41,011 nt of DNA, from contig JAAXZX010000002.1 in assembly GCA_012719645.1 (NCBI GenBank), forward strand, positions 1 to 41,011. The letters are read 5' to 3'. This stretch comes from Clostridiaceae bacterium (lineage in GTDB: Bacteria > Bacillota > Clostridia > DSM-8532). The notes under the pieces were generated by a model, which worked only from the letters and a program-made list of their open reading frames with translations, was not told where the DNA came from and did not search any database. Below are positions 23,272 through 32,039 of this stretch, one piece after another. Positions within the stretch are counted from its first letter, which is position 1. The number at the start of each line of letters is the position of its first letter. The translations under genes and the position numbers were made by a program.

Positions 23272-24156
23272 TCAGGGTATAAGGACACGCAGCGACCCGG
23301 GTACGATTTCAACCGTTACCCGGGTATCTTTTGTTATTTCTCCGTCATAATTGATCGGGAAGGGCCTGGATCCAATAATCTCTGCCCTTTTGCAGCGGTG
23401 CATGGTAACTTCCTTAAGGCCGGTATGCTCACCCTTCATGAAAGCCGGGAAGAATTTCAGAAGCCTTATCCTGCCGGGGTTTTCCACCTCGCAGATATCC
23501 ATGATGCCGTCTGTCATATCGGCCTGGGGAACTGCCTTCATGCCGCCGCCGTAAAACTTCCCGTTTGCAAAGGCACAAAGGAGCAGTTCATTGACTCTTT
23601 CCGGCGCGTCATCGATGATTATCCTGACTTTGCGCTTCCTTAAGCCGATAACTGCGGTCAGGACCCCCATGACATAGGCCATTGGGCCCGAAATTAGTGG
23701 TATACGCTTGAATTTCCTGCTTAAGGTCACCACTTCCGCGTCGAATCCGATGGATGCTATATTGATAAAATACCTGCCGTTGATCTTTCCCAGGTCCAGA
23801 AGGGTGGATGTGGCTAACGGCAGGATCTTTAAAAGGACGTGGGGATCGGTAATACTGTAGATGGATCGTATGGTGTCATTCCCCGAGCCGCATGGGATTA
23901 TCCCCAGCTCGACATGCAGGCCGGAGATGCCATTGATGATTTCATTAAGGGTTCCGTCCCCTCCCACCGAGTAAATACGCATGGGGACGCCTTCGGCCGA
24001 AAGCGTTTTTGCTATTTCGGTGGCATGGCCGGGGTGCTTCGTTATTTCAATGCGGTAAGGTTCCGGGAAATTGCGGAACCGCTCTTCAATGCTGCTGATC
24101 AGGGCGGACGACCTGCCCTTGCCGGCAACCGGGTTGACAATAAATACATGTATCAA
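23272..24156 (-). CDS. Diacylglycerol/lipid kinase (YegS/DagK family)
   Basis: A 294-residue soluble lipid kinase. It shows the family's N-terminal Asn-Pro-Val-Ala-Gly-Lys-Gly-Arg (8-15), the catalytic Gly-Gly-Asp-Gly-Thr-Leu-Asn-Glu (65-72), and the Gly-Ser-Gly-Asn-Asp loop near 91. In Bacillota such enzymes recycle diacylglycerol released during lipoteichoic acid synthesis to phosphatidate; YegS-like members use other lipids. TTG start at 24156, with AGGTGAT 4 nt upstream. The gene converges with GH3, and the two stops are 9 nt apart with no terminator between. Confidence 0.9.
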   Translation of the reverse strand: MIHVFIVNPVAGKGRSSALISSIEERFRNFPEPYRIEITKHPGHATEIAKTLSAEGVPMRIYSVGGDGTLNEIINGISGLHVELGIIPCGSGNDTIRSIYSITDPHVLLKILPLATSTLLDLGKINGRYFINIASIGFDAEVVTLSRKFKRIPLISGPMAYVMGVLTAVIGLRKRKVRIIIDDAPERVNELLLCAFANGKFYGGGMKAVPQADMTDGIMDICEVENPGRIRLLKFFPAFMKGEHTGLKEVTMHRCKRAEIIGSRPFPINYDGEITKDTRVTVEIVPGSLRVLIP

Positions 24157-24238
24157 TTAAATCACCTGTCTTATTGTGTGTAATTTTATCATAATTTACA
24201 GATCAATGGAACGATCTAAATCAACCTGGCCTCCAGGC

Positions 24239-24312
24239 TCAAGAAAAAATTCTTGATACTGCCTGAGGGTCTGTGCTATTATTTCTGTGTCGGTATTTCC
24301 GCCGGAAAACCG
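24239..24312 (+). promoter_or_regulatory. Promoter with inverted repeat and 5' hairpin for the pantothenate operon
   Basis: TTGATA (24253-24258) and TGC-TATTAT (-10 at 24277-24282, TGn-extended) are 18 nt apart. TCAAGAA (24239-24245) and TTCTTGA (24250-24256) form a perfect inverted repeat over the -35, a possible operator. The predicted transcript would begin near 24289. It starts with CGGT-A-TTTCC paired to GGAAA-ACCG (24291-24312), a 9-bp stem with a 3-nt loop. Confidence 0.55.
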
Positions 24313-24381
24313 AACATAATCCTTTTCAAAAGAATATTTCGACTTATATCCCGCAAAGGGAATGAGAACGGAGGTCAAAAA

Positions 24382-24984
24382 ATGAAGAAACTGTTCAGTA
24401 ACCCCAGGAGCCTGGCTTTGCTCGGGCTTATGCTTGCCATCACTATCATCCTCGATATGACTCCCCTCGGAATGATACCACTGGGAACAATCAGCGCAAC
24501 AATCGTCCAGATTCCGACGATAATAACAGGAGTTATTCTCGGGCCTGTCGCAGGGTTCATTATGGGTACTTCGTTCGGGATTATTACCTTGATTCATGCG
24601 GCAACAAGGCCTGTAACCGTTCTGGATCCATTATTCATAAACCCGCTGATCTCGGTGCTTCCCAGGATGTTTATAGGGGTGGCGTCCTATTATGTTTTCA
24701 TTGGGATATCCAAACTCTTTAAAAAATCCCCGGTAAAAAACACCGTAAGCGCCTTTATCGGGGGAATAGCAGGGAGCCTGACCAATACGGGACTGGTGTT
24801 CCTGATGCTGTATCTTGTTTATGCAAAGGAAGTTGTTGAAAAGCTGGGGATGGCATTCGGCGCGTTTCTAATCGCTGTTTTCACCACAAATGCAATTGCC
24901 GAGGCGATTATCAGCGGGATTATAACCACTCCGATAGCCCTGGCGTATTATCGTTTCAGCAAAACGGCAAATAACGGCAAATAA
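24382..24984 (+). CDS. ECF transporter S component, probably for pantothenate
   Basis: A 200-residue membrane protein with six hydrophobic segments, starting after the basic N-terminus (Met-Lys-Lys-Leu-Phe-Ser-Asn-Pro). The segment with Gly-Pro-Val-Ala-Gly-Phe-Ile-Met-Gly and the Asn-Pro-Leu-Ile-Ser-Val-Leu-Pro-Arg-Met-Phe-Ile-Gly loop is typical of substrate-binding S components. These work with a shared EcfA-EcfA'-T module encoded elsewhere. Pantothenate is inferred from the type II pantothenate kinase gene 11 nt downstream. GGAGGT at 24370-24375 sets the ATG at 24382; the frame is open further upstream across the promoter, but that stretch is not translated. Confidence 0.85.
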   Translation: MKKLFSNPRSLALLGLMLAITIILDMTPLGMIPLGTISATIVQIPTIITGVILGPVAGFIMGTSFGIITLIHAATRPVTVLDPLFINPLISVLPRMFIGVASYYVFIGISKLFKKSPVKNTVSAFIGGIAGSLTNTGLVFLMLYLVYAKEVVEKLGMAFGAFLIAVFTTNAIAEAIISGIITTPIALAYYRFSKTANNGK

Positions 24985-24995
24985 AGAGGTATATT

Positions 24996-25838
24996 ATGGG
25001 TATAATTGTCGGAATAGATATTGGCGGAACTTCAACCAAAATTATAGGCTATTCCGAGGGCAGGATAATAAGCCCTATCCTTGTGAAAGCCACGGATCCC
25101 GTGGCCTCGGTTTACGGCGCCCTTGGAAGGTTTTTAAATGATAATGGCCTGGCACTTGCTGATGTGGATAAGATCATGATAACCGGTGTGGGTTCAAGCT
25201 ACCTTACCGAGCGGCTCCTTGGCGTGCCCACCGCAAAGGTTGACGAGTTTCTGGCCATAGGCATGGGCGGCCTCTTTCTGAGCGGCCTTGAGCGGGCTAT
25301 TGTTGTCAGTATGGGAACCGGTACAGCCTTTGTCATGGCCGACCATGACCAGGTGGTTCACCTTGGTGGCACCGGCATCGGCGGAGGAACGCTCCTGGGG
25401 CTTTCCAACAGGATGCTGAATATCCGGAATTTTGACGATATCATCAAAATGGCAGAGGGAGGCAGCCTGGACCACATAGACCTGACCATCGGCGACATAT
25501 CGAGGGAAGGCGTCACCAATCTTCTGCCCGACACCACGGCCTCAAATTTCGGAAAAATGAGCGATCTTGCCACCAAGGCCGATGTGGCCATGGGCATCAT
25601 CAACCTGGTATTCCAGGCAATCGGCATGATGTCGGTTTTCGCCACCAGGACAGAGCATGTGAAGGACGTCGTTTTAACCGGCAACCTGACCAATGTGCCA
25701 CAGGCAAAAGACGTGTTCTCCAAATTGTCCCTGCTGTTCGATGTGAACTTCATCATCCCTGAAAACGCGGAGTTTGCCACGGCCGTGGGCGCAGCCGCCA
25801 TCTGCGCCAACAACGGCCAGGCCATGGAAATAGGGTAG
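24996..25838 (+). CDS. coaW: Type II pantothenate kinase
   Basis: A 280-residue ASKHA-fold kinase that phosphorylates pantothenate, the first step of coenzyme A synthesis. The phosphate-binding start is Gly-Ile-Asp-Ile-Gly-Gly-Thr-Ser-Thr-Lys (6-15). The second glycine motif is Ser-Met-Gly-Thr-Gly-Thr-Ala near 108, followed by Gly-Gly-Thr-Gly-Ile-Gly-Gly-Gly-Thr near 127. This is the S. aureus CoaW type, which is known to be insensitive to CoA feedback. It is encoded with its probable vitamin importer. AGAGGT precedes the ATG by 5 nt. Confidence 0.88.
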   Translation: MGIIVGIDIGGTSTKIIGYSEGRIISPILVKATDPVASVYGALGRFLNDNGLALADVDKIMITGVGSSYLTERLLGVPTAKVDEFLAIGMGGLFLSGLERAIVVSMGTGTAFVMADHDQVVHLGGTGIGGGTLLGLSNRMLNIRNFDDIIKMAEGGSLDHIDLTIGDISREGVTNLLPDTTASNFGKMSDLATKADVAMGIINLVFQAIGMMSVFATRTEHVKDVVLTGNLTNVPQAKDVFSKLSLLFDVNFIIPENAEFATAVGAAAICANNGQAMEIG

Positions 25839-25942
25839 CCAACCCGCGGCAGCTCATGCGACCCTTTGCCGCAGCACTCCATTTTCAATATTCCCGGGAG
25901 ATACATCCTTCAGGTTTGAAAGGACTTAGAAGGATGTTTTTC

Positions 25943-25997
25943 TTGTTATGAAACGGGATATGAATTATAATGTGTAGTAACCATATCAGGAATATGG
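25943..25997 (+). promoter_or_regulatory. Promoter and 5' hairpin of the cysE-cysS operon
   Basis: TTGTTA (25943-25948) and TATAAT (25966-25971) are separated by 17 nt. The expected message start (about 25978) is followed by CCATAT/ATATGG (25981-25986, 25992-25997), a 6-bp hairpin with a 5-nt loop. The leader is only about 64 nt, too short for a cysteine T-box. Confidence 0.65.
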
Positions 25998-26041
25998 AAT
26001 AAAAGAATGACAGGAAGACTTCCTTTTATAGGGTGAATGAT

Positions 26042-26761
26042 ATGTTCAAATGGTACGAGGAAGCCAAATCAATATATGAACGGGATCCGGCGGCGCGAAG
26101 CGTGTGGCAGGTCGTTTTCCAGTATCCCGGCTACAGGGCTGTGCGAAGGCACAGGCGGGCGCACTGGTTCCACAAAAAGGGCATGTATTTCATCGCACGA
26201 GCCATTTCCGAGCGCACGCGGCACAAGACCGGCATTGAGATACATCCAGGGGCAAAGATAGGCAAATGCCTTTTCATAGACCACGGAATGGGCGTGGTAA
26301 TCGGTGAAACCGCCGAAATAGGCGACTACTGCACCATCTACCACGGCGTGACACTGGGCGGAACAGGAAAAGAAAAGGGCAAAAAAAGACACCCGACAAT
26401 AGGGAATAATGTGCTTATCGGAGCCGGGGCAAAGATCCTGGGTCCATTCAAGGTGGGAGACAATTCCAAGATCGGCGCCAATGCCGTGGTCACCGGCGAG
26501 GTGGAGCCCAACACCACCGTTGTGGGCGTTCCCGGCCGTGCCGTCAAAAGGGATGGCGAAAAAATACGGCCGTCCTTTGAACTGGACCAGATACATAACC
26601 CCGACCCTGTTTCCCAGGAGTTCTGCCGCCTGCGCAACGAGATAGAACAGCTTAAAAAAGTAGTTCTGAAATATGAAGATGCGCTCGGCAACATGCGGAA
26701 AATGCTGAAGAATGAACCCGACTGCAGTGACGGCGCCAGCGAACAAACGGCCAAGGAGTGA
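26042..26761 (+). CDS. cysE: Serine O-acetyltransferase
   Basis: A 239-residue left-handed beta-helix (hexapeptide-repeat) acetyltransferase that makes O-acetylserine, the carbon precursor of cysteine. The helical N-terminus is short, as in Bacillota CysE. The active-site region has [14 protein letters not shown] (about 80-93) and His-Gly-Val-Thr-Leu-Gly-Gly-Thr-Gly. The hexapeptide coils then run to Gly-Val-Pro-Gly-Arg. The ~60-residue C-terminal tail is charged. AGGGTGA at 30-36 nt past 26000 supports the ATG at 26042 over a GTG at 26033. cysS starts 8 nt after the stop. Confidence 0.95.
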   Translation: MFKWYEEAKSIYERDPAARSVWQVVFQYPGYRAVRRHRRAHWFHKKGMYFIARAISERTRHKTGIEIHPGAKIGKCLFIDHGMGVVIGETAEIGDYCTIYHGVTLGGTGKEKGKKRHPTIGNNVLIGAGAKILGPFKVGDNSKIGANAVVTGEVEPNTTVVGVPGRAVKRDGEKIRPSFELDQIHNPDPVSQEFCRLRNEIEQLKKVVLKYEDALGNMRKMLKNEPDCSDGASEQTAKE

Positions 26762-26769
26762 AATGTATA

Positions 26770-28155
26770 ATGAAGCTTTACAATACGCTTACCAGGAGCA
26801 AGGACGAGTTTGTCCCCATGTCCGGTAACGAGGTCGGGATATACTCCTGCGGACCCACTGTCTATAACTATGCCCATCTCGGGAATCTCAGGACTTATGT
26901 GTTCATGGATATATTGAGGCGCGTCCTGAAATATAACGGATTTAAGCTAAGACATGTAATGAACATTACCGATGTAGGACACCTGGTTTCGGATGCGGAC
27001 GAAGGCGAGGACAAGATGCTCAAGGGAGCCAGGGAGCAGAAAAAGACCCCATGGGAGATAGCCGAATACTACACGCGGGTATTCATGGAGGACACGGACG
27101 CGCTGAACATAGAAAAGCCCGAGATCATCTGCAAGGCAACCGACCATATCCCCGAGATGATCGCCTTTGTGGAAGAGCTTGTGAAGAAGGGATACGGGTA
27201 TGAAACCAGCGACGGGATCTACTTCGACATCTCGAAGTTCCCCGGTTACGGCAAGCTGTCGGGAATAAGTCTCGAGGACCAGATGGCGGGCGCCAGGGTG
27301 GAGGTTAACGAGGAGAAGCGCCATCCGGCGGATTTTGCCCTCTGGAAAAAGGCTCCCCCGGAACACATCATGCAGTGGGAAAGCCCATGGGGGATGGGTT
27401 ATCCCGGGTGGCACATTGAATGCTCCGCCATGTCCATGAAATACCTGGGCGACACCTTTGATATCCACACCGGGGGCGTAGACCATATACCCGTCCATCA
27501 CGAGAACGAGATAGCCCAGTCCGAGGCCCTGCTGGGAAGGCCTGCCGTCCGTTTCTGGCTTCACGGCGAGTTCATGATGGTCGACAACGGGAAGATGTCA
27601 AAGAGCCTGAACAATACCTACACGGTCAAGGATCTGCGGGACAGGGGGTATAACCCGCTGGCTTTCAGGTTCATGTGCCTCAATGCCCATTACCGCAACA
27701 AGCTGAACTTTACCTGGGATGGAATGGCTGCATCCCAAACCGCGTACAACCGGTTCATGGAAGGGGCTCTCACCCACAGGGACGGCAGCGAACCCGTTGA
27801 CCAGGCCCTTTGCGACGCTTTTCTGAAAGACTTTGAAGAAGCCATAAACGATGACCTGAACATACCTCGTGCACTGGGCGTCGCATGGAATGTGGTAAGG
27901 CATCCCCAAAAATCAAACGACCTGTATAAGCTCCTGGTGAAAATGGACAGCGTTTTCGGCCTCGGAGTAGAGAACGCCTCTGTGGAGACAGAACCTGCCC
28001 AACTGGACAGGGAGATCGAGGAACTGATTGCCCAGCGCCAGAAAGCGCGCCAGGAAAAGAACTGGAAGCTGGCCGACGAGATCCGGGATAAAATCAGAAG
28101 CATGGGAATAGAACTGATGGATACGCCGGACGGAGTCAAATGGAAGAAGATATAA
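26770..28155 (+). CDS. cysS: Cysteinyl-tRNA synthetase
   Basis: A 461-residue class I synthetase charging tRNA-Cys. The zinc ligand Cys27 lies in Ser-Cys-Gly-Pro-Thr-Val-Tyr. The HIGH motif reads Ala-His-Leu-Gly-Asn (35-39), and further zinc ligands lie in Trp-His-Ile-Glu-Cys and His-His-Glu-Asn-Glu. KMSKS is at 275-279. The C-terminal helical domain ends in a Trp-Lys-Leu-Ala-Asp-Glu-Ile-Arg segment, as usual. AAGGAGTG overlaps the cysE stop and sits 9 nt before the ATG at 26770. A GTG at 26758 is inside the ribosome site and is rejected. The cysE-cysS pairing links cysteine synthesis and use. A terminator follows. Confidence 0.96.
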   Translation: MKLYNTLTRSKDEFVPMSGNEVGIYSCGPTVYNYAHLGNLRTYVFMDILRRVLKYNGFKLRHVMNITDVGHLVSDADEGEDKMLKGAREQKKTPWEIAEYYTRVFMEDTDALNIEKPEIICKATDHIPEMIAFVEELVKKGYGYETSDGIYFDISKFPGYGKLSGISLEDQMAGARVEVNEEKRHPADFALWKKAPPEHIMQWESPWGMGYPGWHIECSAMSMKYLGDTFDIHTGGVDHIPVHHENEIAQSEALLGRPAVRFWLHGEFMMVDNGKMSKSLNNTYTVKDLRDRGYNPLAFRFMCLNAHYRNKLNFTWDGMAASQTAYNRFMEGALTHRDGSEPVDQALCDAFLKDFEEAINDDLNIPRALGVAWNVVRHPQKSNDLYKLLVKMDSVFGLGVENASVETEPAQLDREIEELIAQRQKARQEKNWKLADEIRDKIRSMGIELMDTPDGVKWKKI

Positions 28156-28157
28156 TC

Positions 28158-28187
28158 AAAAGGGAGCTTCAGACTCCCTTTTTCTCA
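28158..28187 (+). terminator. Intrinsic terminator after cysS
   Basis: AAAGGGAG (28159-28166) pairs perfectly with CTCCCTTT (28174-28181) around a 7-nt loop and runs into TTC-TC. It lies only 3 nt beyond the cysS stop codon. Confidence 0.85.
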
Positions 28188-28225
28188 ATATTTTCATTAC
28201 AGTCCTGTCCATACGGAGGCCGAAA

Positions 28226-29584
28226 ATGTCTAAGATTCGCACAAAATACGTTTGCAGTGAATGCGGATACGAGAGCAGCGGCTGGCTCGGTAAATGCCCG
28301 TCATGCCTGAAATGGAATACCCTTGTGGAGGAAGTGGATGAAGCCGGGCAGGTTTCCGACGCAAGAGCCGCATTGAAGGATCTGCCGCCCGCCATCCAGT
28401 TATCCGATGTTGATGCGGCTGAGGGGTTCAGGGTCAGCACGGGAAGCGCCGAACTGGACCGGGTCCTTGGCGGGGGCATTGTTCCTGCGTCCATGGTCCT
28501 GGTGGGGGGCGACCCGGGAATAGGAAAATCCACACTTATACTCCAGGTTTGTTCGAACATATCCTCAAAGAAGCGCGTTCTCTACATTTCGGGAGAGGAA
28601 TCCATCGGTCAGATCAAGCTCAGGGCTGACCGCATCGGTCTTGAATGCAACCGCCTGTACATGTTGTCCGAAACCTGCCTTGAGAGGATTGAGGCGGTGC
28701 TGGAGCGGGACAAGCCCGAGCTTGCCGTTATCGATTCCATACAGACCATGTACAGCGAAAAGCTGAATTCCGCGCCAGGAAGCGTAAGCCAGGTACGCGA
28801 AGTGACGGGAAGCCTCTTAAGGATTGCCAAGAAACTGGGAATAACGGTTTTCATAGTGGGCCATGTGACCAAGGAGGGGGCTATCGCCGGCCCGAGGGTC
28901 CTGGAGCATATGGTGGACACTGTGCTTTATTTCGAAGGAGACCGCCGCCAGGATTACCGGATCCTGCGGGCAGTGAAGAACCGTTTTGGGTCCACCAATG
29001 AGATAGGCCTCTTTGAAATGGGAGACAAGGGGCTTGCAGATGTACAGAACCCGTCCTCCATCATGCTGGAGGGCAGGAATGAAAACCAGCCCGGATCGGT
29101 GGTGGCCGGGCTCATTGAAGGGACCAGGTCCATGCTGGTGGAGGTGCAGGCGCTGGTATGCCCCACCAGTTTCGGCATGCCCAGGAGGATGGCCACCGGC
29201 CTTGACTACAACAGGCTTGCCATGCTTATGGCAGTCCTGGAGAAGAAGGTGGGAATGCAGCTCCACAGCTTCGATGCCTACCTGAATGCGGCGGGCGGGC
29301 TCAGAATAGAAGAAACGGCAGCCGATCTTGCTGTTGTGGCTGCCATTGCGTCAAGTTTCAGGAATATGCCTGTGAGCCATGATACCGTACTCTTCGGGGA
29401 AGTGGGCCTTACAGGCGAGGTAAGGGCCGTGGGACAGAGCGAAAAACGCCTGTCGGAGTGCGCACGCCTGGGCTTCAGACGTTGCGTGATGCCTGCCGGA
29501 AGCGCCAGGTCCGTCCGCGACAATCATGGGCTGGAGATACTGCCTGTAAACACCATCGACGAGATGCTGCAAATCCTGTTCTAG
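28226..29584 (+). CDS. radA: DNA repair protein RadA
   Basis: A 452-residue RecA-like ATPase that promotes branch migration in homologous recombination and repair. The N-terminal zinc finger has cysteines 10, 13, 24 and 27. Walker A is Gly-Asp-Pro-Gly-Ile-Gly-Lys-Ser-Thr near 94-103. The RadA-specific Lys-Asn-Arg-Phe-Gly motif is at about 251-255. The C-terminal ~150 residues form the Lon-protease-like (inactive) domain. GGAGG precedes the ATG. It lies downstream of the cysS terminator, so it probably has its own weak promoter or depends on read-through. Confidence 0.95.
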   Translation: MSKIRTKYVCSECGYESSGWLGKCPSCLKWNTLVEEVDEAGQVSDARAALKDLPPAIQLSDVDAAEGFRVSTGSAELDRVLGGGIVPASMVLVGGDPGIGKSTLILQVCSNISSKKRVLYISGEESIGQIKLRADRIGLECNRLYMLSETCLERIEAVLERDKPELAVIDSIQTMYSEKLNSAPGSVSQVREVTGSLLRIAKKLGITVFIVGHVTKEGAIAGPRVLEHMVDTVLYFEGDRRQDYRILRAVKNRFGSTNEIGLFEMGDKGLADVQNPSSIMLEGRNENQPGSVVAGLIEGTRSMLVEVQALVCPTSFGMPRRMATGLDYNRLAMLMAVLEKKVGMQLHSFDAYLNAAGGLRIEETAADLAVVAAIASSFRNMPVSHDTVLFGEVGLTGEVRAVGQSEKRLSECARLGFRRCVMPAGSARSVRDNHGLEILPVNTIDEMLQILF

Positions 29585-29597
29585 GCACGGTACGACC

Positions 29598-30008
29598 CTA
29601 TCTCAGGCTGTATCTTCCAAGCAGCTGGAGCCTGTCCAGCTCTTTTATTATAATGTCATACAGGTTTAAATCCAGGGTGTTGCATATGGATGTGAGATAA
29701 AAAAGGTGCCTGCCGATGTCCTTTTCAAGAAGGTCGCGGCATGAACTGCAAAGATGGCCCTCGACGTGGGAGTCCAATACCTTGTTGATATCGTCGAGAT
29801 CCATATCTTCGGGATATTCCTGCTTTTTGGCGTTGACCCTGATACATCCGCACTGGGTTACAGCCTTTGAGATGGTCCTGTTGATCCTGGAGTTTGAATC
29901 CGCCAGCTTTGTCATGCCGTCCATGATGCTTTTGTTCCTGATCAACAGTTCCGAAACGGTGTATTGGAAGCTGTCCAGTGCGGTATCTTTCATGTTTTTC
30001 AAAGCCAT
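29598..30008 (-). CDS. Conserved clostridial protein with four cysteines
   Basis: A 136-residue soluble protein. I recognise the pattern from conserved clostridial proteins often found beside radA (sometimes labelled DUF1573) but know no function. Residues 1-50 form long helices with Gln-Tyr-Thr-Val-Ser-Glu-Leu-Leu-Ile-Arg-Asn-Lys-Ser. Cysteines 53 and 55 (Cys-Gly-Cys) and 87 and 90 (Cys-Ser-Ser-Cys) could form a metal site. The C-terminus is helical, with Leu-Asp-Leu-Asn-Leu-Tyr-Asp. GGAGGGAGT before the ATG at 30008 rules out an upstream in-frame start at 30044. It has a perfect-consensus promoter and a structured leader, so it is probably well expressed. Confidence 0.65.
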   Translation of the reverse strand: MALKNMKDTALDSFQYTVSELLIRNKSIMDGMTKLADSNSRINRTISKAVTQCGCIRVNAKKQEYPEDMDLDDINKVLDSHVEGHLCSSCRDLLEKDIGRHLFYLTSICNTLDLNLYDIIIKELDRLQLLGRYSLR

Positions 30009-30053
30009 ACTCCCTCCTGCTCGTGAAATGCTCTCTTTTAGCACAGATCATTT

Positions 30054-30109
30054 CCGCGGCGGCAGATTCGCATCGGTATGCGGCCCGGGCTTCGGCCATA
30101 TCGCCGCGG
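30054..30109 (-). ncRNA. Candidate structured leader (three-way junction)
   Basis: In the ~130-nt leader of the minus-strand gene, an all-GC 8-bp stem (CCGCGGCG at 30054-30061 with CGCCGCGG at 30102-30109) encloses two smaller hairpins. One is CGCAT (30069-30073) with ATGCG (30078-30082) around a 4-nt loop. The other is a GCC/GGC-based hairpin at 30083-30096. I do not recognise a known riboswitch. It starts about 30 nt after the predicted transcription start and ends about 45 nt before the start codon. Confidence 0.4.
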
Positions 30110-30147
30110 CGCCCGCCTTTTCTGTATCAAACATCGTCCACAAGTCA

Positions 30148-30177
30148 ATTATATTAATCGGGAAAAGCATTTGTCAA
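30148..30177 (-). promoter_or_regulatory. Perfect-consensus promoter of the four-cysteine protein gene
   Basis: On the minus strand, TTGACA (30177-30172) and TATAAT (30153-30148) with an 18-nt spacer both match consensus 6/6. The -35 lies 5 bp from the -35 of the divergent metK promoter. Confidence 0.8.
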
Positions 30178-30182
30178 CGCAC

Positions 30183-30211
30183 TTGACTCTTAAATTTTCT
30201 TATGGTATGAT
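30183..30211 (+). promoter_or_regulatory. Promoter of the metK riboswitch transcript
   Basis: TTGACT (30183-30188) and TATGAT (30206-30211), 17 nt apart, each match consensus 5/6. The transcript would start about 18 nt before the SAM aptamer. Confidence 0.75.
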
Positions 30212-30235
30212 TCACCTGCAAATTGATAATTTTGC

Positions 30236-30348
30236 CTTATCAAGAGAGGTGGAGGGATCGGGCCCGATGAAACCCGGCAACCGGCCGATTCGGCAATGGT
30301 GCCAATTCCCGCAGAGCGCGGCAGATGCTGTGTTACTGGGAGATGAGG
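30236..30348 (+). promoter_or_regulatory. SAM-I (S-box) riboswitch aptamer
   Basis: Conserved core elements appear in order: CTTATC, AGAGAGGTGGAGGGA, the GATGAAACCCGGCAACC block, GGTGCCAATTCC, and the closing GATGAG. P1 pairs CTTATC (30236-30241) with GATGAG (30342-30347). The SAM-I class binds S-adenosylmethionine and then allows terminator formation. Here it controls metK, the SAM-producing enzyme, giving end-product feedback. Confidence 0.96.
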
Positions 30349-30359
30349 GGCTTTGGGAA

Positions 30360-30387
30360 GTCTCTTCATTGGAAGGGGCTTTTTTAT
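30360..30387 (+). terminator. Riboswitch expression-platform terminator
   Basis: GTCTCTTC (30360-30367) pairs, with two G-T wobbles, with GAAGGGGC (30372-30379). Six T residues follow (30380-30385). It lies 12 nt after the aptamer, as expected for transcriptional OFF control by SAM. Confidence 0.85.
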
Positions 30388-30399
30388 TGAATCAGGCCT

Positions 30400-30424
30400 G
30401 CCGGTTTGGCAAGGCTTGCCCGGC
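30400..30424 (+). other. Second hairpin in the metK leader
   Basis: GCCG-(GTTT)-GGCAA, a 3-nt loop, then TTGCC-CGGC (30400-30424) make a 9-bp interrupted stem between the riboswitch terminator and the metK ribosome site. No U-run follows. It may affect message stability or translation. Confidence 0.35.
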
Positions 30425-30464
30425 TCCGGCGCTAAAAGAGAAACAGGAAAGGAGCGTTTGTTTT

Positions 30465-31661
30465 ATGCCAGCAGGAATGCTTTTTACATCAGAATCCGTT
30501 ACTGAGGGACATCCGGACAAGATATGCGACATAATTTCGGATTCTATCCTGGATGCCATCATAGCCCGTGATCCGGATGCGCGCGTAGCCTGTGAAACCG
30601 CCGTAACCACCGGTTTGGTGCTGGTTATGGGGGAGATCACAACCGAATGCTATGTGGATATTCCCCGGATAGTCAGGGAAACCATCCGGGAGATAGGATA
30701 TGACCGTGCCAAGTATGGCTTTGACTGCGACACCTGTGCGGTGATCACATCTATTGACGAGCAGTCGCCCGATATAGCCATGGGCGTCAACCAGGCCCTT
30801 GAAGCCAGGAATCAGGCCGGGATGGCAGAGACTTCGGCCATCGGTGCGGGGGACCAGGGTATGATGTTCGGCTTTGCATGCAATGAAACGCCTGAGCTCA
30901 TGCCCATGCCGATCCTGCTTGCCCATAAGCTGACCCGTAGGCTTTCCGAGGTCCGTAAAGACCGGATACTGCCATACTTACGGCCTGACGGAAAAAGCCA
31001 GGTCACTGTTGAATACGAGGACGGGAAGCCTGTCAGGGTGGATACCGTTGTGATCTCGGCTCAGCACGGACCCGAAGCGGAATACGACCGGATCCGGGAA
31101 GATATCATGGAACATGTTATCCGGCCTGTTATTCCCCGGAACCTTCTGGACGGAAGAACCCGGTATCTTATCAACCCCACCGGGCGATTTGTCATAGGCG
31201 GCCCACAGGGGGATTCGGGCCTTACAGGCAGAAAGATCATAGTGGATACCTATGGCGGCATGGGCCGGCATGGCGGAGGCGCGTTTTCGGGCAAGGATCC
31301 CACAAAGGTTGACCGTTCCGCGGCATACGCGGCCAGGTATGTGGCCAAGAATATCGTTGCGTCGGGAATCGCCGACCGCTGCGAGGTCCAGCTTGCCTAT
31401 GCCATCGGCGTAGCCCAGCCTGTCTCCATCCGGGTGGAAACCTTCGGGACTGGGCGGATCCCTGAAGAGAGAATAGCGGAAATAATAAAAAGGAATTTCG
31501 ACCTGACCCCTGCAGGAATAATAAGGATGCTGGATCTAAGGAGGCCCATCTACAAAAAAACGGCTGCCTACGGTCATTTCGGCAGGGAGGACAAGGACTT
31601 CACCTGGGAGAAAACCGACAGGGCTGAGTTGCTGAGAAAGGAAGCCGGCCTAGGCGGTTGA
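30465..31661 (+). CDS. metK: S-adenosylmethionine synthetase
   Basis: A 398-residue enzyme that makes SAM from methionine and ATP. Family motifs are intact. They include [10 protein letters not shown] near 10 (ATP and metal site), Gly-Ala-Gly-Asp-Gln-Gly near 126, and [16 protein letters not shown] near 243. The Gly-Gly-Gly-Ala-Phe-Ser-Gly-Lys-Asp loop follows. The open frame extends through the riboswitch to 30078, but AAAGGAG at 30448-30454 points to the ATG at 30465, which gives a normal-length protein. It is controlled by the SAM-I riboswitch and ends at a terminator 170 nt downstream. Confidence 0.97.
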   Translation: MPAGMLFTSESVTEGHPDKICDIISDSILDAIIARDPDARVACETAVTTGLVLVMGEITTECYVDIPRIVRETIREIGYDRAKYGFDCDTCAVITSIDEQSPDIAMGVNQALEARNQAGMAETSAIGAGDQGMMFGFACNETPELMPMPILLAHKLTRRLSEVRKDRILPYLRPDGKSQVTVEYEDGKPVRVDTVVISAQHGPEAEYDRIREDIMEHVIRPVIPRNLLDGRTRYLINPTGRFVIGGPQGDSGLTGRKIIVDTYGGMGRHGGGAFSGKDPTKVDRSAAYAARYVAKNIVASGIADRCEVQLAYAIGVAQPVSIRVETFGTGRIPEERIAEIIKRNFDLTPAGIIRMLDLRRPIYKKTAAYGHFGREDKDFTWEKTDRAELLRKEAGLGG

Positions 31662-32039
31662 CCCGCAGGATAGAGAACCTCCGGTATCGGAAAACGGGCA
31701 ATCAGCACAATATAGATAAAAGCCGGCTTACAGCGGCTATATAAGGCCACGGACACGAATAAAGCGCATAAGGCCTGGCTTATTATATCAACCATAAAAG
31801 CGGCAGGGTTCTTCTGGAGATCCACTATACAGGGACTCGGGACAGGAGGCCCTTTTTTCTTGTTATAACCGAAACAACGGGTCTCATGGACACAAGGCCC
31901 ATATGTCCTCCAATGGCAGCATGTACTCACTGGATAACATTTATATACCGCCAGGCATATTATGCTAATAAGTACCCAACCAATAAGTCATTGAGTTTAT
32001 TTACATGTCATTTATGGCCGGAATGCGGAGGTCTGCAAG
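31662..32039. other. Intergenic region between metK and the small membrane protein gene
   Basis: The first 170 nt are a 3' untranslated stretch leading to the terminator at 31832-31858. Beyond it are a short TTGTT/AACAA repeat near 31861, the box GCATATTATGC near 31955, and a direct repeat of AATAAGT (near 31966 and 31981). TATTAT within that box is a possible -10, but I see no good -35. No supported gene. Confidence 0.4.
31832..31858 (+). terminator. Intrinsic terminator downstream of metK
   Basis: GGG-A-CTC (31832-31838) pairs with GAG-G-CCC (31846-31852): six pairs and one A-G mismatch around a 7-nt loop. Six T residues follow (31853-31858). Confidence 0.65.

Noticed and set aside
25978-26041. 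T-box leader for cysE-cysS
   Set aside because: The predicted leader is about 64 nt and has no AGGGTGG-type T-box sequence or specifier stem.
30078-30464. Extended metK frame through the riboswitch
   Set aside because: The stretch is a SAM-I aptamer and terminator, and a strong ribosome site supports the ATG at 30465.
31574-31930. Minus-strand 118-codon frame with cysteines and a hydrophobic stretch after metK
   Set aside because: It overlaps the end of metK, includes the plus-strand terminator, and lacks a ribosome site.
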